A DNA stretch of 56,171 nucleotides from Leekyejoonella antrihumi (GTDB taxonomy: Bacteria; Actinomycetota; Actinomycetes; Actinomycetales; Dermatophilaceae). Made by a program: the position numbers and the translations under genes. Shown one piece after another: positions 26,476 to 35,449 of this stretch. Below the pieces are notes generated by a model. The model was not told the origin of the DNA. It searched no databases and saw nothing but the letters and a program-made list of their open reading frames with translations. The DNA lies in assembly GCF_007845645.1 (NCBI RefSeq), contig NZ_VCQV01000036.1, positions 1-56,171 of the forward strand, written 5' to 3'. Positions within the stretch are counted from its first letter, which is position 1, and each line of letters starts with the position of its first letter.

Positions 26476-27984
26476 TCAGCGCTTGGCGTCCCAGACGCCG
26501 GCGATCCACGCCTCGATCTCGTCGCTGCTGCGCGGCATGAAGCCGGACAGGTTGTCGTGGCCGTCCTGGGTGACGAGCACGTCATCCTCGATCCGCACGC
26601 CGATGCCGCGCAGCTCCTCGGGGACCAGCTGGTCGTCGGCCTTGAAGTAGAGCCCGGGCTCGACGGTCAGAATCATCCCGGGAGTGAGCTCGGCGTCCAT
26701 GTAGTCGAGTTGACGGGCCAAGGCGCAGTCGTGGACGTCGAGGCCGAGGTGGTGGCTGGTGCCGTGGACCATCCAGCGGCGATGGTACTGCCCCTCCTTG
26801 GCCAGGGTCGCCTCGACGTCGACGCCCTCGGGCAGCATCCCCCACTCGAACAACGTCTCGGCGATCACCCGGATCGCGGCGGCGTGCACGTCGGAGAACG
26901 TGTTGCCCGGTTTGATGGCGTCCAGCCCCGCCTGCTGGGCACGGTAGACCGCGTCATAGACCTTGCGCTGAGCATCCGAGAACGTGCCGCCGACGGGCAG
27001 GGTCCGGGTGATGTCGGCGGTGTAGAGCGAGTCGACCTCGACGCCCGCATCCAGCAGGATCAGGTCGCCGTCCTTGACGTCCCCGGTGTTCTTGATCCAG
27101 TGCAGCGTGTTGGCGTGGTCACCCGACGCGCAGATCGAGTCGTAGCCGACGCCGTTGCCTCCGTGTCGTGCGTACAGGCCGAAGACGCCCTCCACCCAGC
27201 GCTCGCCGCGACCACGACGCACCGCCTCGGGCAGGTCGGCGATGACTGCTTCGAACCCGTCATTCGTCGCCTTGACGGCATCGCGCATCTGCTCGATCTC
27301 CCACTCGTCCTTCAGCAGGCGCATCGTCGACAGGAAGCGGGCGAGGTCGACGTCGGCCTCCGCCTGCTCCTGAGTCCGTTCGTCGCTGGACTCCTGATGG
27401 GCTCCCTCGCGAGCCTTGTCGACCAGCGCGGCGATGTCGCCGTCCGCATCGCGCACGACGCGGACCGGCACGGTGCCCGCATCCTTGGCGACGGCATCGG
27501 GCAGGTCGTCGATGTGTCGGGCGTGTATGCCGAGCTCCGCCTCGACGTCCTCGAGCGTGGGCCGCGCGCCGACCCAGAACTCGCCATACCGCGAGTCCCC
27601 GAAGAACTCCTGCGTGTCACGACCGGCGAGTGGCCGGAAGTAGAGCGTGGCCTGGTGTCCGCCGCCGTCCTGCGGCTCCAGGACGAGCACGGCGTCCGGC
27701 TCGCGGTCGCTGCCCAGACCGGTCAGGTGCGCGAATGCCGAGTGTGGGCGGAAAACGTAGTCGCAGTCGTTGCTGCGGACCTTCAGGCCACCGGCGGGCA
27801 CGACGAGTCGGTCGGCGGGGTACTCCTGCGAGACTCGCTCACGACGCCGGGCGGCATACTCCGCGACCTCGACCCGGGCCGGCCGGGTGTCACTTCGCGG
27901 CGCCCAACCGGATGAGACGAAGTCTCTGAATGCGGCGCTGCTGGGACGACTACGGTGCTCTGCCTGCTGCTGCTTCTCACTCAC
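26476..27984 (-). CDS. pepP: Xaa-Pro aminopeptidase (aminopeptidase P, M24B)
   Basis: 502 residues from GTG 27984 (VSEKQQQ); the frame upstream overlaps the lipoprotein gene and is rejected. An N-terminal AMP_N domain (about 40-190) is followed by the M24 pita-bread domain (about 230-490). The metal ligands are visible: LLDAGVEVDSLYTADITRTLP (two Asp), HGTSHHLGLDVHD (His), LTVEPGLYF (Glu) and GVRIEDDVLVT (Glu). It removes N-terminal residues preceding proline and needs Mn2+. The acidic insert after the AMP_N domain (SSDERTQEQAEADVD) is normal for actinobacterial versions. Confidence 0.93.
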   Translation of the reverse strand: MSEKQQQAEHRSRPSSAAFRDFVSSGWAPRSDTRPARVEVAEYAARRRERVSQEYPADRLVVPAGGLKVRSNDCDYVFRPHSAFAHLTGLGSDREPDAVLVLEPQDGGGHQATLYFRPLAGRDTQEFFGDSRYGEFWVGARPTLEDVEAELGIHARHIDDLPDAVAKDAGTVPVRVVRDADGDIAALVDKAREGAHQESSDERTQEQAEADVDLARFLSTMRLLKDEWEIEQMRDAVKATNDGFEAVIADLPEAVRRGRGERWVEGVFGLYARHGGNGVGYDSICASGDHANTLHWIKNTGDVKDGDLILLDAGVEVDSLYTADITRTLPVGGTFSDAQRKVYDAVYRAQQAGLDAIKPGNTFSDVHAAAIRVIAETLFEWGMLPEGVDVEATLAKEGQYHRRWMVHGTSHHLGLDVHDCALARQLDYMDAELTPGMILTVEPGLYFKADDQLVPEELRGIGVRIEDDVLVTQDGHDNLSGFMPRSSDEIEAWIAGVWDAKR

Positions 27985-28001
27985 CGTTCCATCGTCGCAC
28001 G

Positions 28002-28622
28002 TCAGCCGGCGGCCCAGGACCAGGTGTCGAGGATGCCGTCCTGGGTCTGGTCGGCCTGCGTGCGCGTGCCGGCGTCGGAGCTCATGGTGGTCGTGTAGAT
28101 GACGCCGTTGTGGATCACGAAGTACTGCGTCTGCGCGACCTGCTGACCGTTGGCGGTGCGGTTGGCGAGATAACCTTCCGCCGGCTCGCCACCGATGGTC
28201 CGATCGGCGACCTGGGTGACCGTTGCGCCTCCTTGCCGCATCGCGATCTGGGCTTGTTGGACGACGTCGCCAAGCTGAGGCAGCGGCGTTTGCTGCTGCC
28301 GAATCACGTTGAAGGTCGGGTAGAAGTGGCCCGCCTGCGTCTTGGACTGCAGGAACATGACGGTGGACTTGTGCGCAGAGGTGGTGTTCGTCCACCCGCT
28401 CGGCACCACAACGCGGAAGGCCTTCTTGGCGCCCGGCGTGCTGCCCTTGACCGCAGAAGTCACCACGGACGGTGTCGGCGAGGCAGAGCTCGTCGTGGTG
28501 GTCGTGCTGGTGCTGGGGGTGCTGCTGGCCGCCGGTGTGGACGAGCCGAACTGGCACCCGGCCAGCGCCACTGAGGCGGTCATGGGCAGGATGGCGAAGG
28601 CGAGTGCACGACGTCGGTTCAT
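28002..28622 (-). CDS. secreted lipoprotein of unknown function
   Basis: 206 residues from the ATG at 28622 (MNRRRALAF). The signal peptide ends in a clear lipobox, ASVALAGC, giving a lipid-anchored Cys at residue 23. A Ser/Thr/Pro-rich linker follows (STPSTSTTTTTSSASPTPS), then a globular domain of about 150 residues (FRVVVPSGWTN, GGEPAEGYLANR, QTQYFVIHNGVIYTTTMSS) resembling PsbP/LpqN-like domains of actinobacterial lipoproteins. The assignment to that fold is by sight only. It ends 17 bases before the aminopeptidase start. Confidence 0.8.
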   Translation of the reverse strand: MNRRRALAFAILPMTASVALAGCQFGSSTPAASSTPSTSTTTTTSSASPTPSVVTSAVKGSTPGAKKAFRVVVPSGWTNTTSAHKSTVMFLQSKTQAGHFYPTFNVIRQQQTPLPQLGDVVQQAQIAMRQGGATVTQVADRTIGGEPAEGYLANRTANGQQVAQTQYFVIHNGVIYTTTMSSDAGTRTQADQTQDGILDTWSWAAG

Positions 28623-28666
28623 GGCCCAGAGGTTACGGTGCGCAGCCGAGCATCGCCCGTGCAGGC

Positions 28667-29269
28667 CTACCGCGGGTTGCGCATGGCCTTGCATTGCGCA
28701 AAGAACTCGCCGCTGTCCGGTCGGTAGAGCAGCACCGTTGCGATGATGGCGATGATCACGGTGACGATCGACAGGATGGTCGTGAAGGCCGTCGAGCCGC
28801 TTCGGGTGAGGGTGCTGAGCGTGCTCAGCACCGCCAGGACGGTGAGGACGGTGGCCACCACCCTGGCCCACCATCGGCCGTCCTGGTTCTTCCGTGCCAT
28901 CAGCACCCATAGGCCGACGCCGATGATCCCGAGCACGATGCCGATGCCGAACGACACGTTGACCGCGGTGGAGATCTCGGTTGCGGTGAGGTGCTTGGCG
29001 CCGCTCTGGTTGCTGGCCTTGACCACCGCGTCGTGGATGGCCCCGCGGGAGAAGAGCGTGATGATGAGCGAGATGAGGCTGACCACGGCCCCGGCATACA
29101 TGAAGTTCACCGCCATGGCGAGCGACTTCGGCACCGGTGGTTTGGTGACCATGGCCGACTCACCGCCCGGCATGGCGCCCGGTGCGGATGCGTCATAACC
29201 GGGCGCTCCCGGGTAGCGCGGTGGCTGATCGCGGTCTCCCTCGCCACCTGGTGGAGTGAAGTCACTCAC
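28667..29269 (-). CDS. small membrane protein with proline/glycine-rich N-terminus
   Basis: 200 residues, GTG start. A disordered N-terminus (TPPGGEGDRDQPPRYPGAPG) is followed by four membrane helices (about 50-73, 105-128, 136-155 and 160-183) and a short polar tail. No enzyme motif. The arrangement is typical of uncharacterised actinobacterial four-helix proteins. It lies upstream of the lipoprotein gene with 44 bases between and may be co-transcribed. Confidence 0.78.
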   Translation of the reverse strand: MSDFTPPGGEGDRDQPPRYPGAPGYDASAPGAMPGGESAMVTKPPVPKSLAMAVNFMYAGAVVSLISLIITLFSRGAIHDAVVKASNQSGAKHLTATEISTAVNVSFGIGIVLGIIGVGLWVLMARKNQDGRWWARVVATVLTVLAVLSTLSTLTRSGSTAFTTILSIVTVIIAIIATVLLYRPDSGEFFAQCKAMRNPR

Positions 29270-29379
29270 GAGATGTCCCTCCCTTTGCCTTGCTGCCCAC
29301 AGAACGTCTCTACTCTGTCAGGTTGGCGCGCGGCATGCGACCGGAACGGTCGGCGCGTCGGCTCCGATAGCCTGCGGTG

Positions 29380-30228
29380 ATGCGCATCGACCTGCACGCC
29401 CACTCCACCGAGAGCGATGGCACGCTGCACCCCGCCGCCGTCATGGCGGCTGCGCAGCGGGCCGGGCTGGACGCCGTCGCGCTGACCGACCATGACACGA
29501 CCCGCGGATGGCCGGGTGCCGCCGCGGCGGTACCGGCCACGGGGGTCGCGCTCGTGCCGGGCATCGAGGTCTCGTGTGCACACCGCGGCATCAGCGTGCA
29601 CCTGCTCGGCTACCTCATCGACCCGAGCGAGCCAGGCCTGCTGCAGGAGATCGAGCGCGCCCGGGAGTCGCGACTGACTCGGGCCCGTCGGATCGTGGAT
29701 CTGCTCGGGCCGGACACGGGACTGCGCTGGGACGAGGTGACGGCGCAGGCCGCGCCGGGCGCGACCCTCGGCCGCCCGCATATCGCCGACGCGCTCGTCG
29801 CTCGAGGGATCGTCGCCTCCCGCGAGGAGGCCTTCGAGCACTACCTGCACAGTCGCAGCCGGTACCACGCCTCGCACTACGCGCCCGACCCCGTGCACGC
29901 CGTCGAGCTGGTGCGAGCGGCTGGCGGGGTGCCCGTCATGGCCCATCCGTTCGCCGCCCAGCGCGGCCGCATCGTCGACGACGAGGTGATCGAACGCATG
30001 GCGGACGCCGGTCTAGCCGGCCTCGAGGTATACCACCGCGATCACGACGTCGAGGCGACCGAGCACGCCGCCGACCTGGTCAAACGGCTCGGGCTGCTGG
30101 CGACCGGATCCAGCGACTTCCACGGCGCCGGCAAGCCGAACAGGCTGGGGGAGCACACCACCGACCCGCAGGTCCTCACGGCGATCGAGACCCGGGCCAC
30201 CAGCGGCACGGCCGTGATGCGGCCATGA
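29380..30228 (+). CDS. PHP-domain phosphoesterase (RNase AM/TrpH-like)
   Basis: 282 residues from ATG 29380; GTG 29377 is one codon upstream. The PHP metal motifs are clear: MRIDLHAHSTESDGTL, ALTDHDTTRG, GIEVSCAHRG, HLLGYLID, and at the end GSSDFHG, with a VMAHPFA His site. Homologues (YciV/RNase AM) are 5'-3' exonucleases or nucleoside 3',5'-bisphosphate phosphatases. Its stop overlaps the start of the RecB-like nuclease gene by 4 bases, so the two products may act together. Confidence 0.9.
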   Translation: MRIDLHAHSTESDGTLHPAAVMAAAQRAGLDAVALTDHDTTRGWPGAAAAVPATGVALVPGIEVSCAHRGISVHLLGYLIDPSEPGLLQEIERARESRLTRARRIVDLLGPDTGLRWDEVTAQAAPGATLGRPHIADALVARGIVASREEAFEHYLHSRSRYHASHYAPDPVHAVELVRAAGGVPVMAHPFAAQRGRIVDDEVIERMADAGLAGLEVYHRDHDVEATEHAADLVKRLGLLATGSSDFHGAGKPNRLGEHTTDPQVLTAIETRATSGTAVMRP

Positions 30229-31061
30229 ACCAGCAGGCCCTGCCGGGTATGCCGCAACGTCTCTACCGAGCCAGTCCCAGCCGGTTGACGACGTGGCTGG
30301 ACTGCCCCCGGATGTATCGGATGGCCTACCTCGACCGCCCCACGCCACCACGTCGACGACAGCGGGCGCACACCTCGGTCGGGCTGACGACCCACAACGT
30401 GTTGCGTGACTTCTGGGACCTGCCCGCGCAGCAGCAGACTCCGGCCGGAGTGAACGAGCTGGTGCGCACCTCCTGGATCGACCTGGGATTCAAGGACCCG
30501 GCCCAGTCGAACCGCTGGCGAGGCCGGGTCAGCGACGAAGTGGTCGGTTACCTGCGCGGCATCGACCGGGACCTGCGCCCGCTCGGGATCGAGCGCACCG
30601 TCGGACTCAAGACCGACCAGATCACGATGTCCGGGCGCATCGACCGGCTGGATGACCGCGACGGCGAGCTGGTCGTCGTCGACTACAAGACCTCGCGCCG
30701 GCCCCTTGATCCCGATGGCGCGCGCACGTCATTGGCGCTGGCGATGTATGCCGCCGCGTCCTCGCGGATCTTCCACCGGCAGTGCTCTCGGGTCGAGCTG
30801 CATCACGTCCCGACCCGGGAGGTCATCGCCCATGAGCACACGCAGGAGTCGCTGACCCGTAAGGTCGCCGAGGCCGAGTCGATCGCGGCCGACCTTCGCA
30901 AGGCCGATGCTGTCTACGCCGAGCTCGGAGTGGAAGCGCCGCAGTTCGCGCCACGTCCGTCGCCGCTGTGCCGGTGGTGCGATTTTCGGCAGCTGTGCCC
31001 CGAAGGTCAGGCGATGGGACCCGAGCAGAGCTCCTGGGCCGCCCTCGAACCCGACGCCTGA
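30225..31061 (+). CDS. RecB-like PD-(D/E)XK nuclease with Fe-S cluster cysteines
   Basis: 278 residues. The nuclease core is GRIDRLDDRDGELVVVDYKTSRRP (about 141-164), with the Asp and the DYK of the PD-(D/E)XK site. An N-terminal Cys in LDCPRMY and a C-terminal CRWCDFRQLC give the four cysteines expected for an iron-sulfur cluster, as in Cas4, AddB and actinobacterial RecB-family exonucleases. The gene overlaps the PHP gene in ATGA. No Cas genes or CRISPR are near, so a housekeeping repair role is more likely than Cas4. Confidence 0.88.
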   Translation: MNQQALPGMPQRLYRASPSRLTTWLDCPRMYRMAYLDRPTPPRRRQRAHTSVGLTTHNVLRDFWDLPAQQQTPAGVNELVRTSWIDLGFKDPAQSNRWRGRVSDEVVGYLRGIDRDLRPLGIERTVGLKTDQITMSGRIDRLDDRDGELVVVDYKTSRRPLDPDGARTSLALAMYAAASSRIFHRQCSRVELHHVPTREVIAHEHTQESLTRKVAEAESIAADLRKADAVYAELGVEAPQFAPRPSPLCRWCDFRQLCPEGQAMGPEQSSWAALEPDA

Positions 31062-31245
31062 TCAGCTGACGGACAAGCGGGTGGGGAACAAGGCGCCAGT
31101 ACCCCCCTGTTGCACTGGCGACTCCCCGGTCGTCTACCACGCCGGTTTGCGACCTGGTCGTCCCCCACGACGATGACCGGGTCCATCGTGGCCGACGAGT
31201 CCGCCGAGCGCCATCGGTCTTGGACGGATTGTGCCGCGGACGGGA

Positions 31246-32265
31246 CTAGGACTTAGTTGTAGACATGGTCCGGTTCAGCAGCGCGGACATCTGCTCGCCA
31301 TTGGACTGCAGCAGCCAACCGATGGCCGAGCGCTGACTGATGTCCAGCTTGCGCAGAATGTTGCTCACGTGCGTCTTGACGGTCTTTTCCGAGATGTGCA
31401 AACTCGCCGCCAGCTCGGCGTTGGAGGGGTGGTCCCGAGCAATCAGGCGGGCCACCTCGGACTCGCGCTCGGTCAGCACACTCAACGGGTCCGGTGACTC
31501 GTCGGCGCCTTCGTGGCGCAACAGGTCCGCGATCTCGACCTGCAGCCGTTCGCAGAGCTCGCGGGTCTCCTCGGCCGCAGTCGACAGCTGCTCGTCCCCG
31601 CGAGACCCGGCCTGCGCGGCCAGGTCCGCGACGGCGCAGTGCAACTCCTCCATGCGCGCGGCGACCTGGATGAACAGGTCGGCCTCGTCACGGATCTGGG
31701 CGCTGTCCAGCTCGGGATAGAGCGTGTAGAGCTCGAGGGGGCTCAGGTCCTTCGAGTCCTGCGTGATGGCGTGCATGAGGGCCCGCGCCAGCCACTCGGC
31801 GGCTTCGACCATCTCGTCGGTGTAGACATCGGCCACCTGTGAACCCGCCGACATCAGGCCGACGACCTCGCCGGAGGCCGGGTCCAGCAGTGGGCACACG
31901 ATCGTGTCGCGGGTGACCTGCTCCAAATCCCCGAACGGGAGACACCGGGCGAGCAGCGCGCCGCCGTCCTGAGATGGCCGATAGGTCCGCTTGCTCATCC
32001 GGATCCAGTACGACAGGCCGTGCGGTCCGAATGAGCCGACATCCGGCGGCTGGAACGCGTCACCGTCGAAGAGATAGGGAAAGACCATGTCGTTCGTGCC
32101 GCGGTAGAACGCGATGTAGAAGCTGTCGACTCTGGTGAGGGTGCACAGGGTGTTGCGGCACACGGCATACCGGAAGGAGTCGGCGCCGCGCTCGGCGCCG
32201 CGCAACCGCCGGTCGGCAAGCCGCAGTGCGGCCACCGTTGTCGGACTGAATGGTGCATCGCTCAT
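31246..32265 (-). CDS. GAF domain - LuxR-type HTH transcriptional regulator
   Basis: 339 residues. A GAF-like sensor (about 25-170: FRYAVCRNTLCTLTRVDSFYIAFYRGTNDMVFPYLFDG, DTIVCPLLDPASGEVVGLMSAGS) is followed by a helical linker and a C-terminal LuxR/GerE HTH (about 262-325: LTERESEVARLIARDHPSNAELAASLHISEKTVKTHVSNILRKL). There is no receiver domain, so it probably senses a ligand or redox state directly; Cys residues in the GAF part (CRNTLC) are suggestive. It is monocistronic, with about 180 bases free on its 3' side. Confidence 0.9.
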   Translation of the reverse strand: MSDAPFSPTTVAALRLADRRLRGAERGADSFRYAVCRNTLCTLTRVDSFYIAFYRGTNDMVFPYLFDGDAFQPPDVGSFGPHGLSYWIRMSKRTYRPSQDGGALLARCLPFGDLEQVTRDTIVCPLLDPASGEVVGLMSAGSQVADVYTDEMVEAAEWLARALMHAITQDSKDLSPLELYTLYPELDSAQIRDEADLFIQVAARMEELHCAVADLAAQAGSRGDEQLSTAAEETRELCERLQVEIADLLRHEGADESPDPLSVLTERESEVARLIARDHPSNAELAASLHISEKTVKTHVSNILRKLDISQRSAIGWLLQSNGEQMSALLNRTMSTTKS

Positions 32266-32295
32266 GAACAGTTCACCCTCCCGTGGCTGCGCAGG

Positions 32296-33846
32296 CTAGG
32301 ACGTGGTGCTATCGGTTCCCTGCTCTGCGCCGCGGGTGCGCCGTCGACGTCGACGGCGTGGTGCGTCGCCCGACGCCGTGCTCGATCGCTCGTCGCGCTG
32401 CTTGCTCGGTTCGCGACGGTGGGACTGCTTCATGCCGCCTCGTGAGGCCCCGCCGCGTGACGACCCGCCGTGTGACGACCCGCCGCGTGCGGAGGAGCCG
32501 CCGCGGGAGCCGTGGCCGCCGGTCTCACCGAGATCCTCGACCTTCTCGGCGCTGAGCCCGGCGCGGGTGCGCTTCGAGCGGGGGAGCGTGCCGCCGGCGT
32601 CCGTGGGGATGTCCAGGTCGGTGAAGAGGTGCTCGGATGAGGAGTAGGTCTCCACCGGCTCCGGGATGCCCAGGTCCAGTGCCTTGTTGATCAGCGACCA
32701 GCGCGGCATGTCGTCCCAGTCGACGAATGTGACGGCCACGCCGGTGTTGCCGGCCCGACCGGTGCGACCGATGCGGTGCACGTAGGTCTTCTCGTCCTCG
32801 GTGCACTGGTAGTTGACCACGTGCGTGACGTGCTCGACGTCGATGCCGCGGGCGGCAACGTCGGTGGCCACCAGGATGTCGACCTTGCCGGCGCGGAACG
32901 CGCGCAGCGCCTGCTCCCGCGCGCCCTGGCCGAGATCGCCATGGATCGCGCCGGCGGCGAACCCGCGGGTGATCAGCTCGTCGGACACCTTGGCTGCGGT
33001 GCGCTTGGTGCGGGTGAAGACGATGGTCAGGCCCCGGTCGCGGGCCTGCAGGATCCGCGAGAGCATCTCGACCTTGTCCATGGCGTGCGCGCGGTAGACG
33101 AACTGCTCGATCGCCTTGATGGTGTGGCCGTCGTCCTGCGCGTCGTCCATCGCGCGAATGTGCGTCGGCTGGGTCATGTAGCGGCGTGCCAGCGCCACGA
33201 CGGCACCCGGCATCGTCGCGGAGAAGAGCATCGTCTGGCGCGAGGCGGGGGTCATGGCCAGCAGCTTCTCGACATCCGGCAGGAAGCCCAGGTCGAGCAT
33301 CTCGTCGGCCTCGTCGAGCACGACGGACTTGACGTAGGAGAGGTCCAGGTGGCCCTGCTGTGCCAGGTCGATCAGTCGGCCGGGCGTGCCGACCACCACC
33401 TCGACACCCTCCTTCAGGGTCTCGATCTGTGGTTCGTAGGCTCGGCCGCCGTAGACCGTCATGACGCGGATCCCGCGTCGCTTCGAGGCGGTCCTCAGGT
33501 CACTGGCGACCTGGTTCGCGAGCTCGCGGGTCGGGGCCACCGCCAGAGCCTGCGGGCGGCCAGGTGCGGGCAACTGGTCGAACCCCGCGTCGACCGGGCT
33601 GACCGTGTTGTGCAGCAGCGGCACGCCGAAACCCAGGGTCTTGCCGGTGCCGGTCTTGGCCTGCCCGATGATGTCGTGCCCACCCATAGCGACCGGCAGG
33701 GTCATCGACTGGATCGGGAAGGGGGTGGTGATGCCGGCATCCGCAAGCGCGGCGACGATGTCGGCGTGCACGCCGAAGTCGCTGAAACTGGCCACCGGTT
33801 CAGGTGCCGAGTCCGTCGTGGGCTCGGGCGTCGTGCTTTCAGTCAT
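32296..33846 (-). CDS. DEAD-box ATP-dependent RNA helicase
   Basis: 516 residues. The Q motif (FPIQSMTLPVAMGG), motif I (AKTGTGKT), Ia (PTRELANQ), II (DEADEM), III (SAT), IV-V (VATDVAARGID) and VI (HRIGRTGRAG) are all present. The C-terminal 100 residues are Gly/Ser/Arg-rich (RGGSSARGGSSHGGSSRGG), an RNA-binding RGG-like tail encoded by short DNA repeats around 32455-32500. It is probably a cold-shock or ribosome-assembly helicase (RhlE/CsdA-like). Confidence 0.94.
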   Translation of the reverse strand: MTESTTPEPTTDSAPEPVASFSDFGVHADIVAALADAGITTPFPIQSMTLPVAMGGHDIIGQAKTGTGKTLGFGVPLLHNTVSPVDAGFDQLPAPGRPQALAVAPTRELANQVASDLRTASKRRGIRVMTVYGGRAYEPQIETLKEGVEVVVGTPGRLIDLAQQGHLDLSYVKSVVLDEADEMLDLGFLPDVEKLLAMTPASRQTMLFSATMPGAVVALARRYMTQPTHIRAMDDAQDDGHTIKAIEQFVYRAHAMDKVEMLSRILQARDRGLTIVFTRTKRTAAKVSDELITRGFAAGAIHGDLGQGAREQALRAFRAGKVDILVATDVAARGIDVEHVTHVVNYQCTEDEKTYVHRIGRTGRAGNTGVAVTFVDWDDMPRWSLINKALDLGIPEPVETYSSSEHLFTDLDIPTDAGGTLPRSKRTRAGLSAEKVEDLGETGGHGSRGGSSARGGSSHGGSSRGGASRGGMKQSHRREPSKQRDERSSTASGDAPRRRRRRRTRGAEQGTDSTTS

Positions 33847-34026
33847 GTGCCGTTGGTCCTTCGATCGGGGCCACGCGCACGTCAGGCGTGCGGGCCACCA
33901 GGTGTGGGAGCCGATCGGAGTTTTACCAGGAAGTGCAGCTCATGGTGCTGCGCGCGTCATGCCGTATGCCGACCGGGCACCTTGTTGACGCCTTGAGTGT
34001 ACCTGTCGCCGACTACGATCACCCCC

Positions 34027-34755
34027 ATGCCCGATGACGCGACCTCGAATCCGCACCCGGTGACGGTGCGCAGCCGCACCGAGGCCGACCTGCAGGATCC
34101 CGTGTTTCGACGCGGCGTGGTCGCGCTGCTCGGTGCGCTGGCCTACGGGGAACTGGTGAGCTTCTTCACCATCGTGCACGACGCGGACACCGCCCCGCAG
34201 CCACGCGACAAGGTCGCGCTGGCGCGAGTGGCCGTGCATGAATTCGACCACTATGAGCGGCTGGTGGCGCGCTTGAAGGAGCTGGGCGTCGATCCGCAGG
34301 AGACCATGGCACCGTTTGCCAAGGCGATCGACACCTGGCATCACCGGATCCAGTCCAGCAGCTGGCTGGAGGGGCTGATGAAGGTGTATGCGGGCAACAG
34401 CATCGCCACCGACTTCTACCGGGAGTGTGCTGCACTGGTCGACCCGCCGACCCGGTCACTGGTTGAGGAAGTCCTCAAGGACAGCGGTCAGACGGAGTTT
34501 GCGAAGGCCGAGCTCACGAAGGCGATCGTCGCGGACGGCACGGTGGCCGGGCGTCTCGCGCTGTGGGGTCGGCGGCTGGTCGGTGAGGCGCTGTCTCAGG
34601 CGCAGCGCGTGGCCGCCGAGCAGGACGAGCTCACCTCGCTGCTCATTGACGACGGTTCGGGTCACGGCTTCGACCTGGGTGAGCTGATGCGCCTGTTCAC
34701 CCGCATCACCGACGCGCACACCGCACGGATGGAGGCGCTCGGCCTGACCGCCTGA
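34027..34755 (+). CDS. ferritin-like (MiaE-like fold) protein
   Basis: 242 residues from the ATG at 34027. It is predicted to be a four-helix bundle with diiron-type motifs: AYGELVSFFTIVHDA, VAVHEFDHYERLVARLKELG (ExxH) and a later EFAKAELTKAI / ITDAHTARMEAL. Actinobacterial homologues are annotated as ferritin-like fold or tRNA hydroxylase MiaE-like proteins; neither function is demonstrable from sequence alone. The reading frame extends upstream to 33997, but the ATG at 34027 gives the conserved MPDDA-type start. Confidence 0.82.
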   Translation: MPDDATSNPHPVTVRSRTEADLQDPVFRRGVVALLGALAYGELVSFFTIVHDADTAPQPRDKVALARVAVHEFDHYERLVARLKELGVDPQETMAPFAKAIDTWHHRIQSSSWLEGLMKVYAGNSIATDFYRECAALVDPPTRSLVEEVLKDSGQTEFAKAELTKAIVADGTVAGRLALWGRRLVGEALSQAQRVAAEQDELTSLLIDDGSGHGFDLGELMRLFTRITDAHTARMEALGLTA

Positions 34756-34760
34756 ACGCT

Positions 34761-34830
34761 CGAGAGGCATACAAACCCGCCGGCAGGCATACCAAGAAGT
34801 ATGCCGTTCAGGGAGTGAGTATGCCTCTCG
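34761..34830. terminator. nested double hairpin between convergent genes
   Basis: Outer arms CGAGAGGCATAC (34761-34772) and its perfect complement (34819-34830) enclose an inner hairpin GGCATAC (34786-34792)/GTATGCC (34799-34805). GGCATAC thus occurs twice and GTATGCC twice, so alternative pairings are possible. It lies between the ferritin-like gene and the GlsB/YeaQ gene. Confidence 0.65.
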
Positions 34831-34856
34831 GGGAAGCGGTCTCGCGTCGGTTCGAG

Positions 34857-35129
34857 TCAGCGGGCGATGGACTTTCTGCCTGCGTGGTTGCAGTAGAGAG
34901 TGATCAGGACAGCGGCCACGATGACTCCGACGATCAGCGGGATCCACGCGATGCCGTGGGCGTTTCGGTAGCCGATCGCGCCGACGATCAGGCTGGCGAC
35001 GAAGGATGACACGATGCCGATGCCGATGGTCATCAACATCGAGATGTTCTGCTTGCCTGGTAGCACGAGTCGTGCCAGGACACCGATGATCAAGCCACCG
35101 ATGATTGCGCCGATGATGGAACCGATCAT
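34857..35129 (-). CDS. GlsB/YeaQ/YmgE family stress membrane protein
   Basis: 90 residues from the ATG at 35129, with AAGGAG about 11 bases upstream; a longer frame is rejected. Three Gly-rich membrane helices (MIGSIIGAIIGGLIIGVLARLVLPG; SMLMTIGIGIVSSFVASLIVGAIG; GIAWIPLIVGVIVAAVLITL) form the transglycosylase-associated/GlsB fold. Function is unclear; it is often stress-induced. Confidence 0.87.
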   Translation of the reverse strand: MIGSIIGAIIGGLIIGVLARLVLPGKQNISMLMTIGIGIVSSFVASLIVGAIGYRNAHGIAWIPLIVGVIVAAVLITLYCNHAGRKSIAR

Positions 35130-35449
35130 GTGCTTCTCACTCCTTGGAGTCGGCCTGCTGACGGGCTGTGGACGATGGAGGTCGACCACGGATGCCACAC
35201 CATAGCCCCACGAACGGGGCCGACAGGGGCTCGAATCGCCCATTGTGGCCGGATCGTGGCGAGAGGTTGTCGCCGAGACTCCACCCTCCGTATGAGTTCG
35301 ATCGCGACAAGATCAGACCGTCGGGCGATGTGAGTCAGGGTCGATCCGGGCAGGATCAGGGATGTCCCCGATAGCGGCGTCACCGCGTGGCTGATTGGGT
35401 CGTATCAGGGCTGACAATCGTCAGCGGAGGAACTTCACGAAAGGCAGTC
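35130..35449. other. divergent intergenic region of GlsB/YeaQ and the ABC transporter genes
   Basis: 320 bases with no convincing gene. The only notable site is the small palindrome CTGAC-AATC-GTCAG (35411-35424), 25 bases before the ABC ATPase ATG, in a position where a repressor could act. Confidence 0.5.

Noticed and set aside
26557-27915. 452-codon plus-strand open frame
   Set aside because: Antisense to the aminopeptidase P gene, whose metal ligands are all intact.
30225-31061. Cas4 nuclease
   Set aside because: Fe-S and PD-(D/E)XK motifs fit Cas4, but no other Cas gene or array is present and the gene is coupled to a PHP enzyme.
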